Made by a program: the position numbers and the translations under genes. Below, piece by piece: positions 49,661-59,343 of a stretch of 64,000 bases of DNA (position 1 is its first letter; each line of letters starts with the position of its first letter). The stretch covers positions 15,182,501 to 15,246,500 of the forward strand of contig JAILWY010000001.1 in NCBI GenBank assembly GCA_022113835.1, read 5' to 3'. The DNA is from Atopsyche davidsoni. Its lineage: Eukaryota > Arthropoda > Insecta > Trichoptera > Hydrobiosidae. The notes beneath the pieces are model-generated. The model saw only the letters and a program-made list of their open reading frames with translations. It did not search any database and was not told the DNA's origin.

Positions 49661-50180
49661 TCACTTTTTTCCTCCTACCGGGAACCCGGGACATTTAACA
49701 TTACAGCCGGGATCTGGGGAAGCTTAAAAAGATGAAGATAGAGGAGTAATGAGGAAACTGTGGGGGAAAAGAAAAGTAATTTTTCCCTGAGCATTTCTTA
49801 AGGCTCTCTTCGACGTCTTCTAGCAAAAGTTTAAAGTCTAACGCAACCTAACTTATTTTGCTATCGAATCTGGCATTTGAAGGAGAGAGCTAACGTGGAT
49901 ACGGAATTTGCGCCAGTGGCTAGAAGTCGAGAGTGCAGCCGAATTAGGAAGACAGATTCGGGATAAATATATGCTCAGTGAGACAGACACCAACATGCTC
50001 TGAGGAGAGATACTTGAAGAAGAAGAATCTGGACCCCATGGTTGGCAAGCAAGCGCTTAAACCATTGGACAGCGATGCGGTTAGGTTTAAAATGACGCAA
50101 TGAAACCACAGCCGGGAGATACTGGCATAAAAGATCCGCAAGCTCCGAGACTTCATGGTCTCTTCTTTTCTCTATTTTCA
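49661..50180. mobile_element. Unclassified mobile-element block
   Basis: Medium GC with TTAGGTT/AACCTAA words (49845, 50081). It contains ATATATGCTCAGTGA, then CTCTGAGGAGAGATACTTGA (about 49966-50014), which recurs at 62065-62115 as ATATATGCTCAGTGA then CTCTGAAGAGAGGTACTTGA. It also has the word GCAAGCTCCGAGACT (50126), shared with 15350. Minus frames 49944-50156 and 49975-50181 lack domains. Confidence 0.4.
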
Positions 50181-50587
50181 ATATTATAAACTAAGTACAT
50201 AATTCTCAAATATATATTAATAAAAATAAATTTTGTTTTGCATGAAACACTTTGCAATCTTTAAGAATCATTATTTGATAGTTAAAAGTTACTACCGCAT
50301 TCGTATCGGAATAAACGGATTTTTTAAAATAAATTATCTCTCATACTCGTTTTTTTCATAAACTATTGATACTACAGCTAAATTCGCGTCGTGTGATCAC
50401 AATAGATGTGAAAACAAATGGAAAAGTAATGGCGGCTCTCGGCGCTTATGCTGTTGAATTTATTAAAACATATTTCTACAAAAAATAAACGGCCTTGGCA
50501 TCCATAAAATTGGCATAATAAGATATTATAAAGCGATACACGTTGAATGAAAAGGTTCAATACTATTATGTTGCTGTGGTGCTCTTC

Positions 50588-50755
50588 ATGTTGGCGAGCA
50601 CTCGAGCGGAAGTCTCGAGTGACTTGCGCTTTTACTGGCTGGATCAACGCTTGGCGAGACGAATGTCTCTCGAGCATCTCGTGGAGTCGACCTGGCCAGA
50701 GCTTGCTAGACGTGATTTAACACGTCGGCATAGTGGCAAGATCCGATTATTTTGA
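50588..50755 (+). CDS. Unassigned 55-codon open frame with repeated dibasic sites
   Basis: From the first ATG the peptide is MLASTRAEVSSDLRFYWLDQ and then contains RLARR, ELARR and DLTRR before ending KIRLF and TGA. Upstream the same frame is open and hydrophobic (YYYVAVVLFMLASTRA), so with an earlier start or an upstream exon the segment would look like a signal peptide followed by a precursor cut at Arg-Arg. No ATG precedes the hydrophobic stretch in frame, and no acceptor is convincing. Composition is far GC-richer than the flanks. It could also be a non-coding island: CACTCGAG and CTCGAGTG form an 8-bp hairpin at 50600-50622. Confidence 0.2.
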   Translation: MLASTRAEVSSDLRFYWLDQRLARRMSLEHLVESTWPELARRDLTRRHSGKIRLF

Positions 50756-51559
50756 AATAATATTTTAATTAATACACTTGCGAGTTCGTAATAATTGAGA
50801 TTATTTAATTAAAGTACGTATTCGATCAGCGGTTTCACCGTTGATTCTTGATCGATCTTCATAGTAACAGATGAAGCCCAAACTGATGTAATTAAGCTAA
50901 CACCTGTATGTTCTGTCGAAAAAAATCTTAATTTAACACAAAAGTTGTATTTTCCTAATACTTTGATAAAACGGATTATCACTTTCATTATGCTTGTCAA
51001 TGTGTATTTGTATTAAGTTTCCTGATAGTGTCTGTAGTGCTAATTCAGAAATATACAATAAGTGTTTATTTTAATTGCATTAAATACTCACTATATAATC
51101 AGATCTTAACCCATCTTCAATGAAAATCAGTCAATAATATTTCAATAAACTCTCCTGAATAATTATTGTACAAAAATGTGTTCACCCTTTTTCGTCTTGA
51201 TGCTGAGGTATGACCTCTGTAATAAGAGTATGTAAAGATATATATTTAAAACGGCAAAAACATACCTGATATTGTAAATCGTAGATAAATATAGAAAGTC
51301 ATCGGCGATCATACCTGAAAAGATTTTAAAAATACGTTAAGTAATGATAAAAATTATCGCAAAAACAACTGTTTTTACAATTTAATATTTTAAAATATTG
51401 TCAAGCTATAGTAAAATTCACATAACGTAGATAGCTACAATATCGACAGGAAGCACTGTGGATATGAATCATTAATAAATGTATGCACATATTGTAAAGA
51501 TGTACATATAATACAACACATGTAACAATATTTTATATATTATTAATAAAGAAAGCCGT
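50756..51559. other. AT-rich non-coding stretch
   Basis: Nothing recognised. The minus frame 50809-51000 has no signature. Confidence 0.5.
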
Positions 51560-51935
51560 TAGGATTGGTGGATTCGATATTTTTACCGTCTATTGTCGAA
51601 TATAATAAAACCTGACTGGGAAACGCTATAGTTAAAGAATGATTATCATTTTTTAGCGAATATATACATTTTAAAATGCACTCAGCATGAATATTAATAA
51701 TAATAAAAAAACAGTCGATGGTTCCGCTATTTTTTATAGCTTAAAATATATTTTAATCCGACTAAAAAAATGCTATGATGATGAATGTTATGTTGTGTTG
51801 TCTATAACAACAGTCAGCACGAATAGAAAAAATATATACAAATAATAATAATAAGAAACCATTGCGGTCGGTGGTTTCGCTATTTTTTTAAAACCTGTTA
51901 AAATATAATCTAACTCGGAAACATTGCAGAAAATA
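51560..51935 (+). repeat. Diverged tandem repeat, about 150-bp unit, 3 copies
   Basis: The block GG-T(C/T)G(A/G)TGG-TTC(C/G)-TATTTTT, followed by AAAAC.TG or TAATCC and an AAACGCTAT/AAATGCTAT/AAACATTGC word, recurs at about 51568, 51714 and 51868. Copies two and three are also preceded by CAGCA(T/C)GAATA and AATAATAATAA. Degenerate satellite-like array. Confidence 0.55.
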
Positions 51936-51989
51936 TTTTACATTTATTTGTTGTTGATTTATAATATAATAATTTTTTTTTTGAAAAAT

Positions 51990-52135
51990 AGTAAAAGTTT
52001 GCTGCACCACCCGGATGTGAGCACGAGACACTATCATCGGCAAGCAAGCGTGCTGACCGACGAACAACGAGGCACGCAAATAATTTCCTCTTTCAATGTC
52101 AGTCTACATTCTAGCCGCCCGTTACAAGACTAACC
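51990..52135. other. GC-richer patch
   Basis: Open on both strands (51888-52079 minus, 51924-52133 plus) but without a domain. Possible conserved non-coding sequence next to the frame at 52186. Confidence 0.25.
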
Positions 52136-52185
52136 TTCAAGAATACACGAATTACACAACATATAGAGTTTAAAAAAAAACCGAG

Positions 52186-52455
52186 ATGCTCATGGCCGCC
52201 TGCAGGGAATGCGATATTCGAGCAGACACGCTAGAAAGGATGTCAAAAGAAGTATTGGCGAGCCGAACACACACGTGGCCGATCGGCCTGACCGCGCCGA
52301 CTACTGTCCGACACGTTTTTAGGTCGGTTTCTAATGAGACTCGAACAAAGAAAATCGTCAGCCATTGTCCCAAAACCCTGGCTAAAATACACATTCAAAC
52401 ACATGTTTATATTTGCTGTAATTATTCAAGTGGAAATTCCAGGCTCGACTTATAA
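52186..52455 (+). CDS. Unassigned 89-codon open frame
   Basis: Starts at ATG with a second ATG in better context two codons on (CTCATGGCC). The peptide begins MLMAACRECDIRADTLERMS and ends SRLDL with TAA. It is polar, basic and carries several cysteines (CREC, C at 120 nt from the end). Composition is clearly unlike the AT-rich flanks for its first 180 nt and drifts to AT-rich after that, so an exon ending near 52330 with the rest read-through is possible. A second plus frame (52334-52627) overlaps. No family is recognised. Confidence 0.2.
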   Translation: MLMAACRECDIRADTLERMSKEVLASRTHTWPIGLTAPTTVRHVFRSVSNETRTKKIVSHCPKTLAKIHIQTHVYICCNYSSGNSRLDL

Positions 52456-52699
52456 CACCGGGAGGGAGTCATCCAAGCTCAAACAATCTAAGAACGAGGA
52501 GTCTCAGCCACACTATTCTGTAAGAGTAACCTCCACAAGGAAAGAAACATATTATCAGAGAATGGAAATAATTCAAGGCTTTGTGATGGTATTATGTCTC
52601 CGACGTTTGATTCATTGTATAAAGTGAAATCGTAGCACAAAAGCATCATAGACGATTTTTATTTTTTATCCTGAATATAATTTATAATTTTAATAATAT

Positions 52700-52800
52700 T
52701 TATTGCTACATCCGGTTTCGAACCCGGAATCGCATCATCAGAAATCGTGCTAGCTACTGGACCATGAGGCAATTTGAATTGCCGTGGATGGCTGAGTCGG
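52700..52800 (-). mobile_element. tRNA-derived SINE head, second subtype
   Basis: Minus strand: CCTCATGGTCCAGTAGCTAG (D-arm/A box), then CGATTCCGGGTTCGAAACCGG, a well-formed T-arm stem-loop with an intact B box (GGTTCGAAACC). There is no clover-leaf acceptor stem or proper anticodon loop, so it is a SINE and not a tRNA gene. Confidence 0.6.
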
Positions 52801-53499
52801 TTTCTTCGGTGTGGATTCAGGACGAAGCAGTGGATTATCGTAATTTTAAAGCCGATTGCATTCTGAGAGAAAATATTTTTCCAAATTAATACGGATGTTG
52901 CTAGTTTAATTTCGTATTTGACGAATATCTAAGAAGAGAACATTTACACCCAATTTCTAAAAGATTGATTCAATTGAACATTAGCAAGATGCGTCACACG
53001 GATTCATTAAAACAAAAAAAATCTGCGTGTATATGCAATCTAAGAGAAAAACTTACTATCTAAAACCGGTATTTCAATAAGTGTGTCTAAAATATTTCAG
53101 CATGTTATAAAACACCTCAATTTGTATAAAAACAATTGCATCTTATTTATTTATTCAAAATAATTTGTTTTAGAGTATAATGCTACCATTTTGTATATTG
53201 ACGTAATATCTTAGAATTTAATAAATTTGTAATAGTAAATAACATTATTTAAATCATGTTCATACACCTGTTATATTTCATCTTGTTTTCGTGACAATTC
53301 AAAATTTGTATATACGTGAACAGGATATTCGTCTAGTTGTACAGGTATTATTAAAATCTTACTGTACCATCAAAGCTAAAATTTAATAAGACACAGTCAA
53401 TATTCCGAAAGCCTAGCGGTTGCGGGCAGCGATGTATTTCTGTGTGCACAACTGATTCGAATGTCACGGTTGTTTTCGAGCATACTTGAACAACGCAGA
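52801..53499. other. AT-rich non-coding stretch
   Basis: Nothing recognised before the tandem repeat. Confidence 0.5.
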
Positions 53500-53507
53500 C
53501 GGATAAA

Positions 53508-53800
53508 TTGACACGGCCAATGGAGCGAAAAAAGCGGAGACGTGGACACCCGCCTGTGAAGTCCGCGGCTGAGATTTATGTAAAGCGAAGACAACGGCGG
53601 GCGCACAGCGGGCCCCGGCACTCGGCTGCGTGGCCAAAATTAAAAAAACCAAATTATTCATCGAGACATTTAAAAATCTATTTGATACAATTAAAACATT
53701 AAAAAACATGGCCAGTGGAGCGAAAAATCCGGAGATGTGGACAACGCCGCCTGATAAGTCTACTAGGGAACTCCAGGGCTCATCTACGTGGCCATAACTC
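53508..53800 (+). repeat. Tandem duplication, about 190-bp unit, in a mobile-element context
   Basis: GGCCA-TGGAGCGAAAAA--CGGAGA-GTGGACA at 53515 recurs at 53709. Each is followed by GCCTG-GAAGTC/GCCTGATAAGTC and closed by a CGTGGCC word (53628, 53788). The minus frame 53464-53802 is open through both copies and reads HISGFFAPLA / HVSAFFAPLA, a by-product of the repeat. It may be two copies of one short element. Confidence 0.6.
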
Positions 53801-53876
53801 AAAAATATAATAAAAATACTCTTAAATGAATTATATCTATTTTTGCGTATTTATTACCCATTACGGGTTTATTATA

Positions 53877-54123
53877 TTATTACTAATATGATTAGGCACA
53901 TTAGTTCACACATAGAAGATGATAAATATTGGTTGGCCTGGGCACATTGGTTCATATGTAGAGTATGATTGTTAAAAATTTTCGATTAATGGATGTGATT
54001 CGTTAGTACAATGGCCAGTACACCGGCCATGTAAGCCTGGGGATGTGGGTTCAAATCCCACACAAGAATTTATTTAATCATCTTCTATGTGTAAACTAAT
54101 GTGCCTAATCATATTAGTAATAA
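53877..54123 (+). mobile_element. SINE bracketed by an inverted copy of its own tail (fold-back element)
   Basis: The 47-nt arms 53877-53923 and 54077-54123 are reverse complements with one mismatch. The right arm is the natural 3' tail of this SINE family (compare the minus-strand copy at 55570). The left arm is an extra inverted copy. Between them is the SINE: AATATTGGTTGGCCTGGGC, TTAAAAATTTTCGATTAATG, then the tRNA-like head GATTCGTTAGTACAATGG, anticodon-arm CCGGCCATGTAAGCC (loop CATGTAA, close to tRNA-Thr CTTGTAA) and B box GGGTTCAAATCCC. It is not a functional tRNA because the acceptor stem is missing. Confidence 0.85.
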
Positions 54124-54429
54124 CTTAAATGAATAATTTAAATTCTAAAGCTAAAGTTGACAAAAATTATTTTTGTGTATAGCTTTTTTTGTGGAGTGTT
54201 TTTTTACTGTAGTTCAAGCCAATGCAAGACAAAATTGGCACTGTTCTGTGCAAATCACTTCGTGCCCCAGGGTGATGATCGCAAATCCTGCTGTTTTAAA
54301 CCACGTTGAAAACACATTTTAGGGCACGCAGTTCATTGGCATCACAAGCCAAACTAGAAGAGCGCTTAAACCTATGACTTAATTAAATTCTGTCAGGTCA
54401 ACCACGCAGTCAAAGGACACGTAATGGAC
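54124..54429. other. Mixed non-coding stretch
   Basis: Nothing recognised. Confidence 0.5.
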
Positions 54430-54760
54430 AAATTCGAATTCAAATTGAAACATCACTGTCCGTCTAGACGTGCCAAATGGTCCACTGTGCGACAGCGGAA
54501 TGACAATTCGGCAAACCGTTAGCGATCCGATTCGAGGATGTCACCGTGCGAACAGAAATATAAATATGGCGTAATTATTCCACGCGGGGCGGCCGTTCGC
54601 GTCCGTGAGAAGATAAATAACCCATTAGTCCAACCTCGTGCGATAGACACGACGGCCTGGCCCGAGCTGGCAGGCTGTGTTCAAGCAACGTTTACAAATA
54701 ACGATAATTAATTATGCGTACGGGCATACTTCGGGATAACGTCGCAATCCGCACTGAAAC
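54430..54760. promoter_or_regulatory. GC-rich island, candidate regulatory element
   Basis: About 330 bp of mixed GC-rich sequence with no long open frame and no TE words. It carries homeodomain-type TAATTA and GATAATTAATTA words (54707-54714) beside GC-rich blocks (GGGGCGGCCG near 54585). The pattern is typical of insect enhancers. Confidence 0.3.
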
Positions 54761-55039
54761 TCGAAACACTAGTCATCAATGACTTATTACTCGGTTTTCA
54801 TGGATTCTCGCTGGAAACAATAGAACAGAATGTAAACATACGAATGACGTGTCTGTAACAACCCAGACTACAAGAATAAGAAAACACAAACAAAAAAAGA
54901 AACCCTACAGAGAAAATCAATTTCAATATTCAAATTTGATTTGGATTATCATTGAATTTGTAGAAGCTTTAATTCAGTCATGTACGCATGTGAAGGGTTC
55001 TTACAGTGGCATCAACTAAAACGTACCTTTGGGGGCGTT
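54761..55039. other. AT-rich non-coding stretch
   Basis: Nothing recognised. Confidence 0.5.
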
Positions 55040-55352
55040 ATTAACAATTTGTGTTGAAAGCATGTGTCATGCCATTATTCGGAAGTATTGTGATGCTCTG
55101 CCCCGCCTCGCAACAGCAGAACTGGAGCAAGTTACAAAAGCATGGCCCTGACCGCGGATGTTTGTAAACAAGGAAATTCCCGTCTCCATTATGTTCGGGT
55201 CTTCGAACCTTGACGGCAGGTAGATTAGTCAGGCGGGGAGTGGAGTGGAAATCCACCCCTGAGCCCACCTCTTGTGGTCGTTTGTTAGGGTAAAGAGCGT
55301 AACGTAGTAAGTTTTTTTTACGCTCTTTGGCGTGCGTGCGATTTTCGAGCAA
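55040..55352 (-). mobile_element. GC-rich block with open minus frame, probable retroelement fragment
   Basis: A 103-codon minus frame with true ATG (MLENRTHAKERKKNLLRYAL...) has a Cys cluster (PCFCNLLQFCCCE) but matches no domain I know. The plus-strand word CAGGTAGATTAG is shared with 22996-23007. The block ends near an 18-base poly-A run (55399). It is most like a decayed non-LTR or SINE-type element. Confidence 0.35.
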
Positions 55353-55398
55353 AAAAAGTCCAATTTGCTATAAATAGGGCAGGGCAACAAATATAGTA

Positions 55399-55416
55399 AA
55401 AAAAAAAAAAAAAAAA
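55399..55416. repeat. Poly-A tract (about 18 A)
   Basis: Uninterrupted A run, possibly the poly-A tail of the block at 55040-55352. Confidence 0.85.
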
Positions 55417-55569
55417 CAAACGTATACGAAAATAATTATCCAGTGAGCGTTCATTCCATTCCAGGGTTTCGTAGTACTAATAACAATCATTATTGATGAA
55501 TAATAGTTTGCTCTCAAGACAAGATGAAATGATTAAATCAAAACCAGTGATTTCAAGTCCTGAAAAATT

Positions 55570-55770
55570 ACATACTAAAATGATTAGACACATTTTTTCA
55601 CACAAAAATATCATCGTGACTTGTGTAGGATTCGAACCTACATCTCCAAAGCTCACATGGCTGGTGCACTGACCCTTGTGCTAACGAGCCACTGCAATTA
55701 ATCGAGAATTTTTAACAATCATAATCTGCATACAAACCAATGTGCCCAGGCCAATCAATATTTAGTGATT
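55570..55770 (-). mobile_element. Near full-length tRNA-derived SINE (Thr-like family)
   Basis: Minus strand, in order: AATATTGATTGGCCTGGGCA, ATTGTTAAAAATTCTCGATT, tRNA-like GGCTCGTTAGCACAAGGG, GCCATGTGAGCTTTGGAGA, B box GTAGGTTCGAATCCTAC with a paired T-arm, then ATGATATTTTTGTGTG and the tail ATGTGTCTAATCATTTTAGT. It is the best reference copy for the family at 28702, 35548 and 53877. Confidence 0.85.
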
Positions 55771-55913
55771 TGCAAGCACTGGACTTTTTAAAGCAATGTA
55801 AAAAGTGAAGCGGTTTTAATCCAATCTGGATTTTATTTTTTAAATCTGTTAATTTAGCCGAGACGAGATACATATATAATGGTGCTAACTAAAAAAAACT
55901 AAAACTACGTTGA

Positions 55914-56290
55914 GTGTGCACAGATATAAGTTTTTATCGCTTGCATGCAACGACGCGTCATAGAAGAGTACGCTGTCCCGACATTGAAAATAATGAATCA
56001 CTTGATGTGTTGCAATGCTCTTTGTTTCAGTGGTCTGTTAAATTTATTAGAAATGGCAACACTGCTCGAGGTAAACCCGCGCCGGCTCAATTCCCTGCAA
56101 AAATGATTTCTTTGTTACATCTCAAGGGCGAAACGGAGATTAATCTTAACGAACTGTTGCGGAATCTATTTAACCTTGCAATCGGATCAGAAATGAAATA
56201 ATTAAAGCCGATCCGCCATCAGTCACACACGTTTAAAGGAGGCGGCCAAGCGCGACCGAGAAAACGTAATTGCTGAGCTTGCAGTTTACG
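55914..56290 (+). other. Open stretch and GC-richer island, unresolved
   Basis: A plus frame of 95 codons is open from 55914 to TAA at 56201 but has no ATG near its 5' end. The peptide is polar and ends LLRNLFNLAIGSEMK. CTCGAG followed by GTAAAC at 56072-56083 could be a donor. 56190-56290 is a GC-rich patch with a GGCGGCCAAGCGCGACC block. It is either an exon with an upstream acceptor or a conserved non-coding element. Confidence 0.2.
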
Positions 56291-57775
56291 GTGACCCTTG
56301 TTCAAGCAGTCAAAGTATAAAGAAAGCTTAGTAAAAAAAAAAGTAAAAATATTTTTTTTTTAAAAAACCACGAAGTCTCATTAAAGGTTTTTTAAGATAA
56401 CGTATGTTGTATAAAAATCTGCGTATAATTAAAATAAGATTTTTTATATTGTTCCGACGCTGTTAAAAAGATTCAATTACTGGCTCAATACTCAATGTGT
56501 TAATAAAATTGGAACAGCCTGTCAGTGAAGTTAGGGATGTAAGACAATACTTAACTGAAAACAGTAAAAAATATTAATTAATAAAGAAGTTCAAAAGATT
56601 TTTATATAACTAATATGTTTTTTTTAATTATCAGATATCTTACTAAGAAGCATGAATGCTACATATAAACGAAGGTAGTTTTTTCTATAAGTATGGTATA
56701 TCCTAAGTATATACTACACGTGTTTTAAGAGAACTGCTTTCATCGTGTTTCAATACAAAACTGAAACGAGTTTAAAAGTTTAAAAAAAAACTTATTTTAT
56801 ATATAAACATAAATTCTAAATAGCATTTTCATAATATGATATATACATATACTACTGTATAATCATGTATATACTGATTAAAATGATGACAATTTATATT
56901 AAGTTATTGCGAAATACAATGATCTATAAGAAGCCATTGAAAAGTCAACAACTAATTTGAATATATATTTATTATAAACGAAAAATATGCAGCCGCAGCT
57001 CGTTATACATAATGAGATTGCTTTTAAATAATATACCTAACATATCAGATAAGTACATAAATAATATTAAAACCTCAATGGTATTAGTATAGACATGCCA
57101 TATAATGAGTCACCCATAAATGTATGCTTATATTGATTAAATAATAAAAGGACATATTGATGCTTTGACAATGTAAATTTTGAAAAATATTATTGAAAGG
57201 ATCAAACGCAGACATGGTTACTCGAAGATTATTTTATATAATATTTACTTATCATGTTCTGAGAATATTTTTAAAGATGTTGAACATACTAGGCTCTTCT
57301 GGTATTTAACAATCGCAAATGCCAAGACAAAGGAATCCAAAATAGCTTATCTGGTCTGAATTTACATTGATCTTGGACGAGTATAATGCATATATCTTAA
57401 TATACAACATGATAATATGTTTGAATATTATCATTAAAAATATCTATTAATCTTGTAGAACAAAAGAAAAATATCCCATAAAACCCACTTAGAAAAAAGA
57501 TTAAGATCATTATTAGCTAAGTATTGATTACTGATCATTGTAGAATTCTTTGTTGTAAAATGTAAATAGTTTACAATAAAAAGACTTACTAAGGACTTGT
57601 TAAGGCACAAGACCTTGCATAAACAAACACGCCCGTAGTGAAAAGAAACATATACAATATGTAAAATTATAAAAAGTTAAAATAGTAAAATTACCACCAA
57701 AAACTGATTTAATTTTTGATTCCCCGTGTTAAAAAAAAAAGTATGACTAACCAGTAGATTACTATTATTTTCGGT
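56291..57775. other. AT-rich non-coding stretch
   Basis: Very AT-rich with no recognised feature. Confidence 0.6.
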
Positions 57776-57800
57776 CTGAAGCTCTTGAAAGGCGAAATCG
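57776..57800 (+). mobile_element. Hammerhead-like SINE fragment
   Basis: CTGAAGCTCTTGAAAGGCGAAATCG shares GAAGCTCTTGAAAGGCGAA with 33572-33590. CTGAAG and GAAA boxes are present, but the first has lost the bases needed for a CTGANGA core. Confidence 0.4.
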
Positions 57801-57977
57801 TTTCATGAATATAAAACAAACTTTATCTGATGTCTGTGGAAAATAAATAAAATTTGAAAATGTATGTGTTCGTATTGTTATAATAAATGCTGTGTTCTTG
57901 GGTATTATGTCGTATTTCCGAAGTTTCGGCGCCATCGGAAATCTTAAAAAAACGCACCATAACAACTAAGAACACAA

Positions 57978-58708
57978 ATATACAGGGTTAGGCAGGGAGG
58001 TATGGATGATTTGAAATAACAGTTACACACTCATTTTTCAACGAAACTTAAATTTTATTTTTTCAATGTGTAACTTGGATGTTTTCCATTACAAAAATCT
58101 CCTGAATAACAGATACCCCCACTATTTATCTACCAAGGTTATCCCCAGCTCGCGTGGCTCCCCGTTTTTTTAATTTTTTTATAGGTTTGGTACCTTGCTT
58201 GTTATGTACAAGGTTTGTCATCACAATTTGGGGAAACTTTCCAAACTAGTCAATCGAAATTGTGCTATATATGGGAGTGACTGAAGCTACACCCCCTGGT
58301 TTATCTTCTTAATGGTTCCGATGACACCCTTCAAGAAGCCGTCCAGTGACTTCATCAACTGTGGGTGTCTCGCCACTGACTTTAGGCCCTCCTGTCGGCA
58401 TTGGCTCTTCAGTTGGTGTCTCTGAAGGCCAAAGATGGGGCATGAACCCACAAGGTGGATCACTGTTTGTGGAGTAATATCATCACAAGGGCATGTGTCA
58501 AGTGGAACCTGCGGATATAACTTCTCATCACTCCATGACCCGTTAGGAGCTGGGTTGATTCAAAGCTAATCCCGCTGGTATTCCTGTATACAGCGGCGTC
58601 TGTAACAGAATCAAAGAACATCTTTGTTACGTTCCCTTGCGGAGAGCTTGTGTACCTTTCATGGCGCCCCGTTCGAATCATCCATACGTCCCTGCCTAAC
58701 CCCGTATA
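57978..58708. mobile_element. Inverted-repeat element carrying a retrotransposon fragment
   Basis: The ends are 37-bp inverted repeats with about three mismatches: 57978-58014, containing ACAGGGTTAGGCAGGGAGG, and 58672-58708, containing CCTGCCTAACCCCGTATA. TA dinucleotides abut both ends, the target choice of Tc1/mariner-type elements. No transposase is visible inside. Instead 58182-58660 is a close copy of the retroelement remnant at 24087-24580. The MITE either captured or was invaded by that fragment. Confidence 0.65.
58182..58660 (-). pseudogene. Second copy of the non-LTR retrotransposon C-terminal fragment
   Basis: Minus strand encodes ESTQLLTGHGVMRSYIRRFH, then after the same frameshift as copy one the CxC...H...C cluster region. 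Only a handful of substitutions and one 15-base deletion separate it from 24087-24580. It lacks the RNase H part found in copy one. The shared frameshift means both derive from an already broken source. Confidence 0.8.
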
Positions 58709-58930
58709 TAAAGTGAATATTGGTATTCCGTAACCACGGCGTGTGCAAGTCACTGCGAGTTCGGCTCTGCGGAGACCGAGCCGAGGTCCCGCGCCTTAAG
58801 GCTGCTGCGGCCAGGGTCACAGCCGAAGAGATCGGGGCTCCCAAGGCGAGCGACATCAGCGGTCAAGCTTTGCCCGCGCCGCACTCCACCGGGCCAAGCG
58901 AACAAAGCCACACGTCAATCAACTGACCGA
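58709..58930. other. GC-rich open region next to the inverted-repeat element
   Basis: Open on plus (58720-58926, ending SHTSIN and TGA) and on minus (ATG-started 58659-58856, with MSLALGAPISSAVTLAAAAL, which resembles a signal peptide). The minus frame runs into the inverted repeat. Either strand could be an exon disrupted by the insertion, or the block may be a regulatory island. I cannot decide. Confidence 0.25.
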
Positions 58931-59043
58931 TGTGTATTTGACAAATCAGAAAATAAAAAAATAATAATTGTATTTAGCTAGTTACACATAAATGTGGTTT
59001 TGAGTACACAGCTGCATTTATGTGATATAATCTTAACACACTT

Positions 59044-59343
59044 TAGGCGGGTACCAAATTGACTAAACTGATGTGCGTAGCGGGCAAAATTCGCGTAAAA
59101 TTGCACGCGTGAAATCTGGTCTATACACTCTTTGACTTGCACTTTTTGATTTTTTTTTCTTCCGTTTAGCAATTCCGAGTTAGTTATGAGATTTTTGTCA
59201 ATTAATTAAATGTTATTGTTACACAATAGCTTATATTATATTTTAAGCGGGTAACCAAATTGACTAAGCTGGTTTGCGAAGCGGACGAAATTCGCGTAAT
59301 ATTGCACGTGTGAAATCTAATCTATACACTCTTTGATTTGCAA
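59044..59343 (-). repeat. Tandem duplication of the piggyBac subterminal region
   Basis: About 100 bp are repeated 200 bp apart in the same orientation: TAGGCGGGTACCAAATTGAC and TAAGCGGGTAACCAAATTGA start the copies, and CTATACACTCTTTGA ends both. The inner copy contains the truncated end of the transposase frame. It looks like a recombination or abortive-transposition product. Confidence 0.75.

Noticed and set aside
52700..52800. A functional tRNA gene on the minus strand
   Set aside because: Excellent B box and T-arm but no complete clover leaf; it matches the head fragment at 47385.
53464..53802. 112-codon minus frame with a repeated FFAPLA peptide as a repeat protein
   Set aside because: The peptide repetition simply follows the tandem DNA duplication; no start context or homologue is recognised.
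54001..54070. A functional tRNA-Thr gene
   Set aside because: The T-arm and anticodon arm are recognisable, but the acceptor stem does not pair, the conserved T before the anticodon is lost and the unit repeats as a SINE.
58460..58753. 97-codon minus frame as a gene
   Set aside because: It begins in the inverted repeat and runs into the retrotransposon remnant; the informative part belongs to that dead element.
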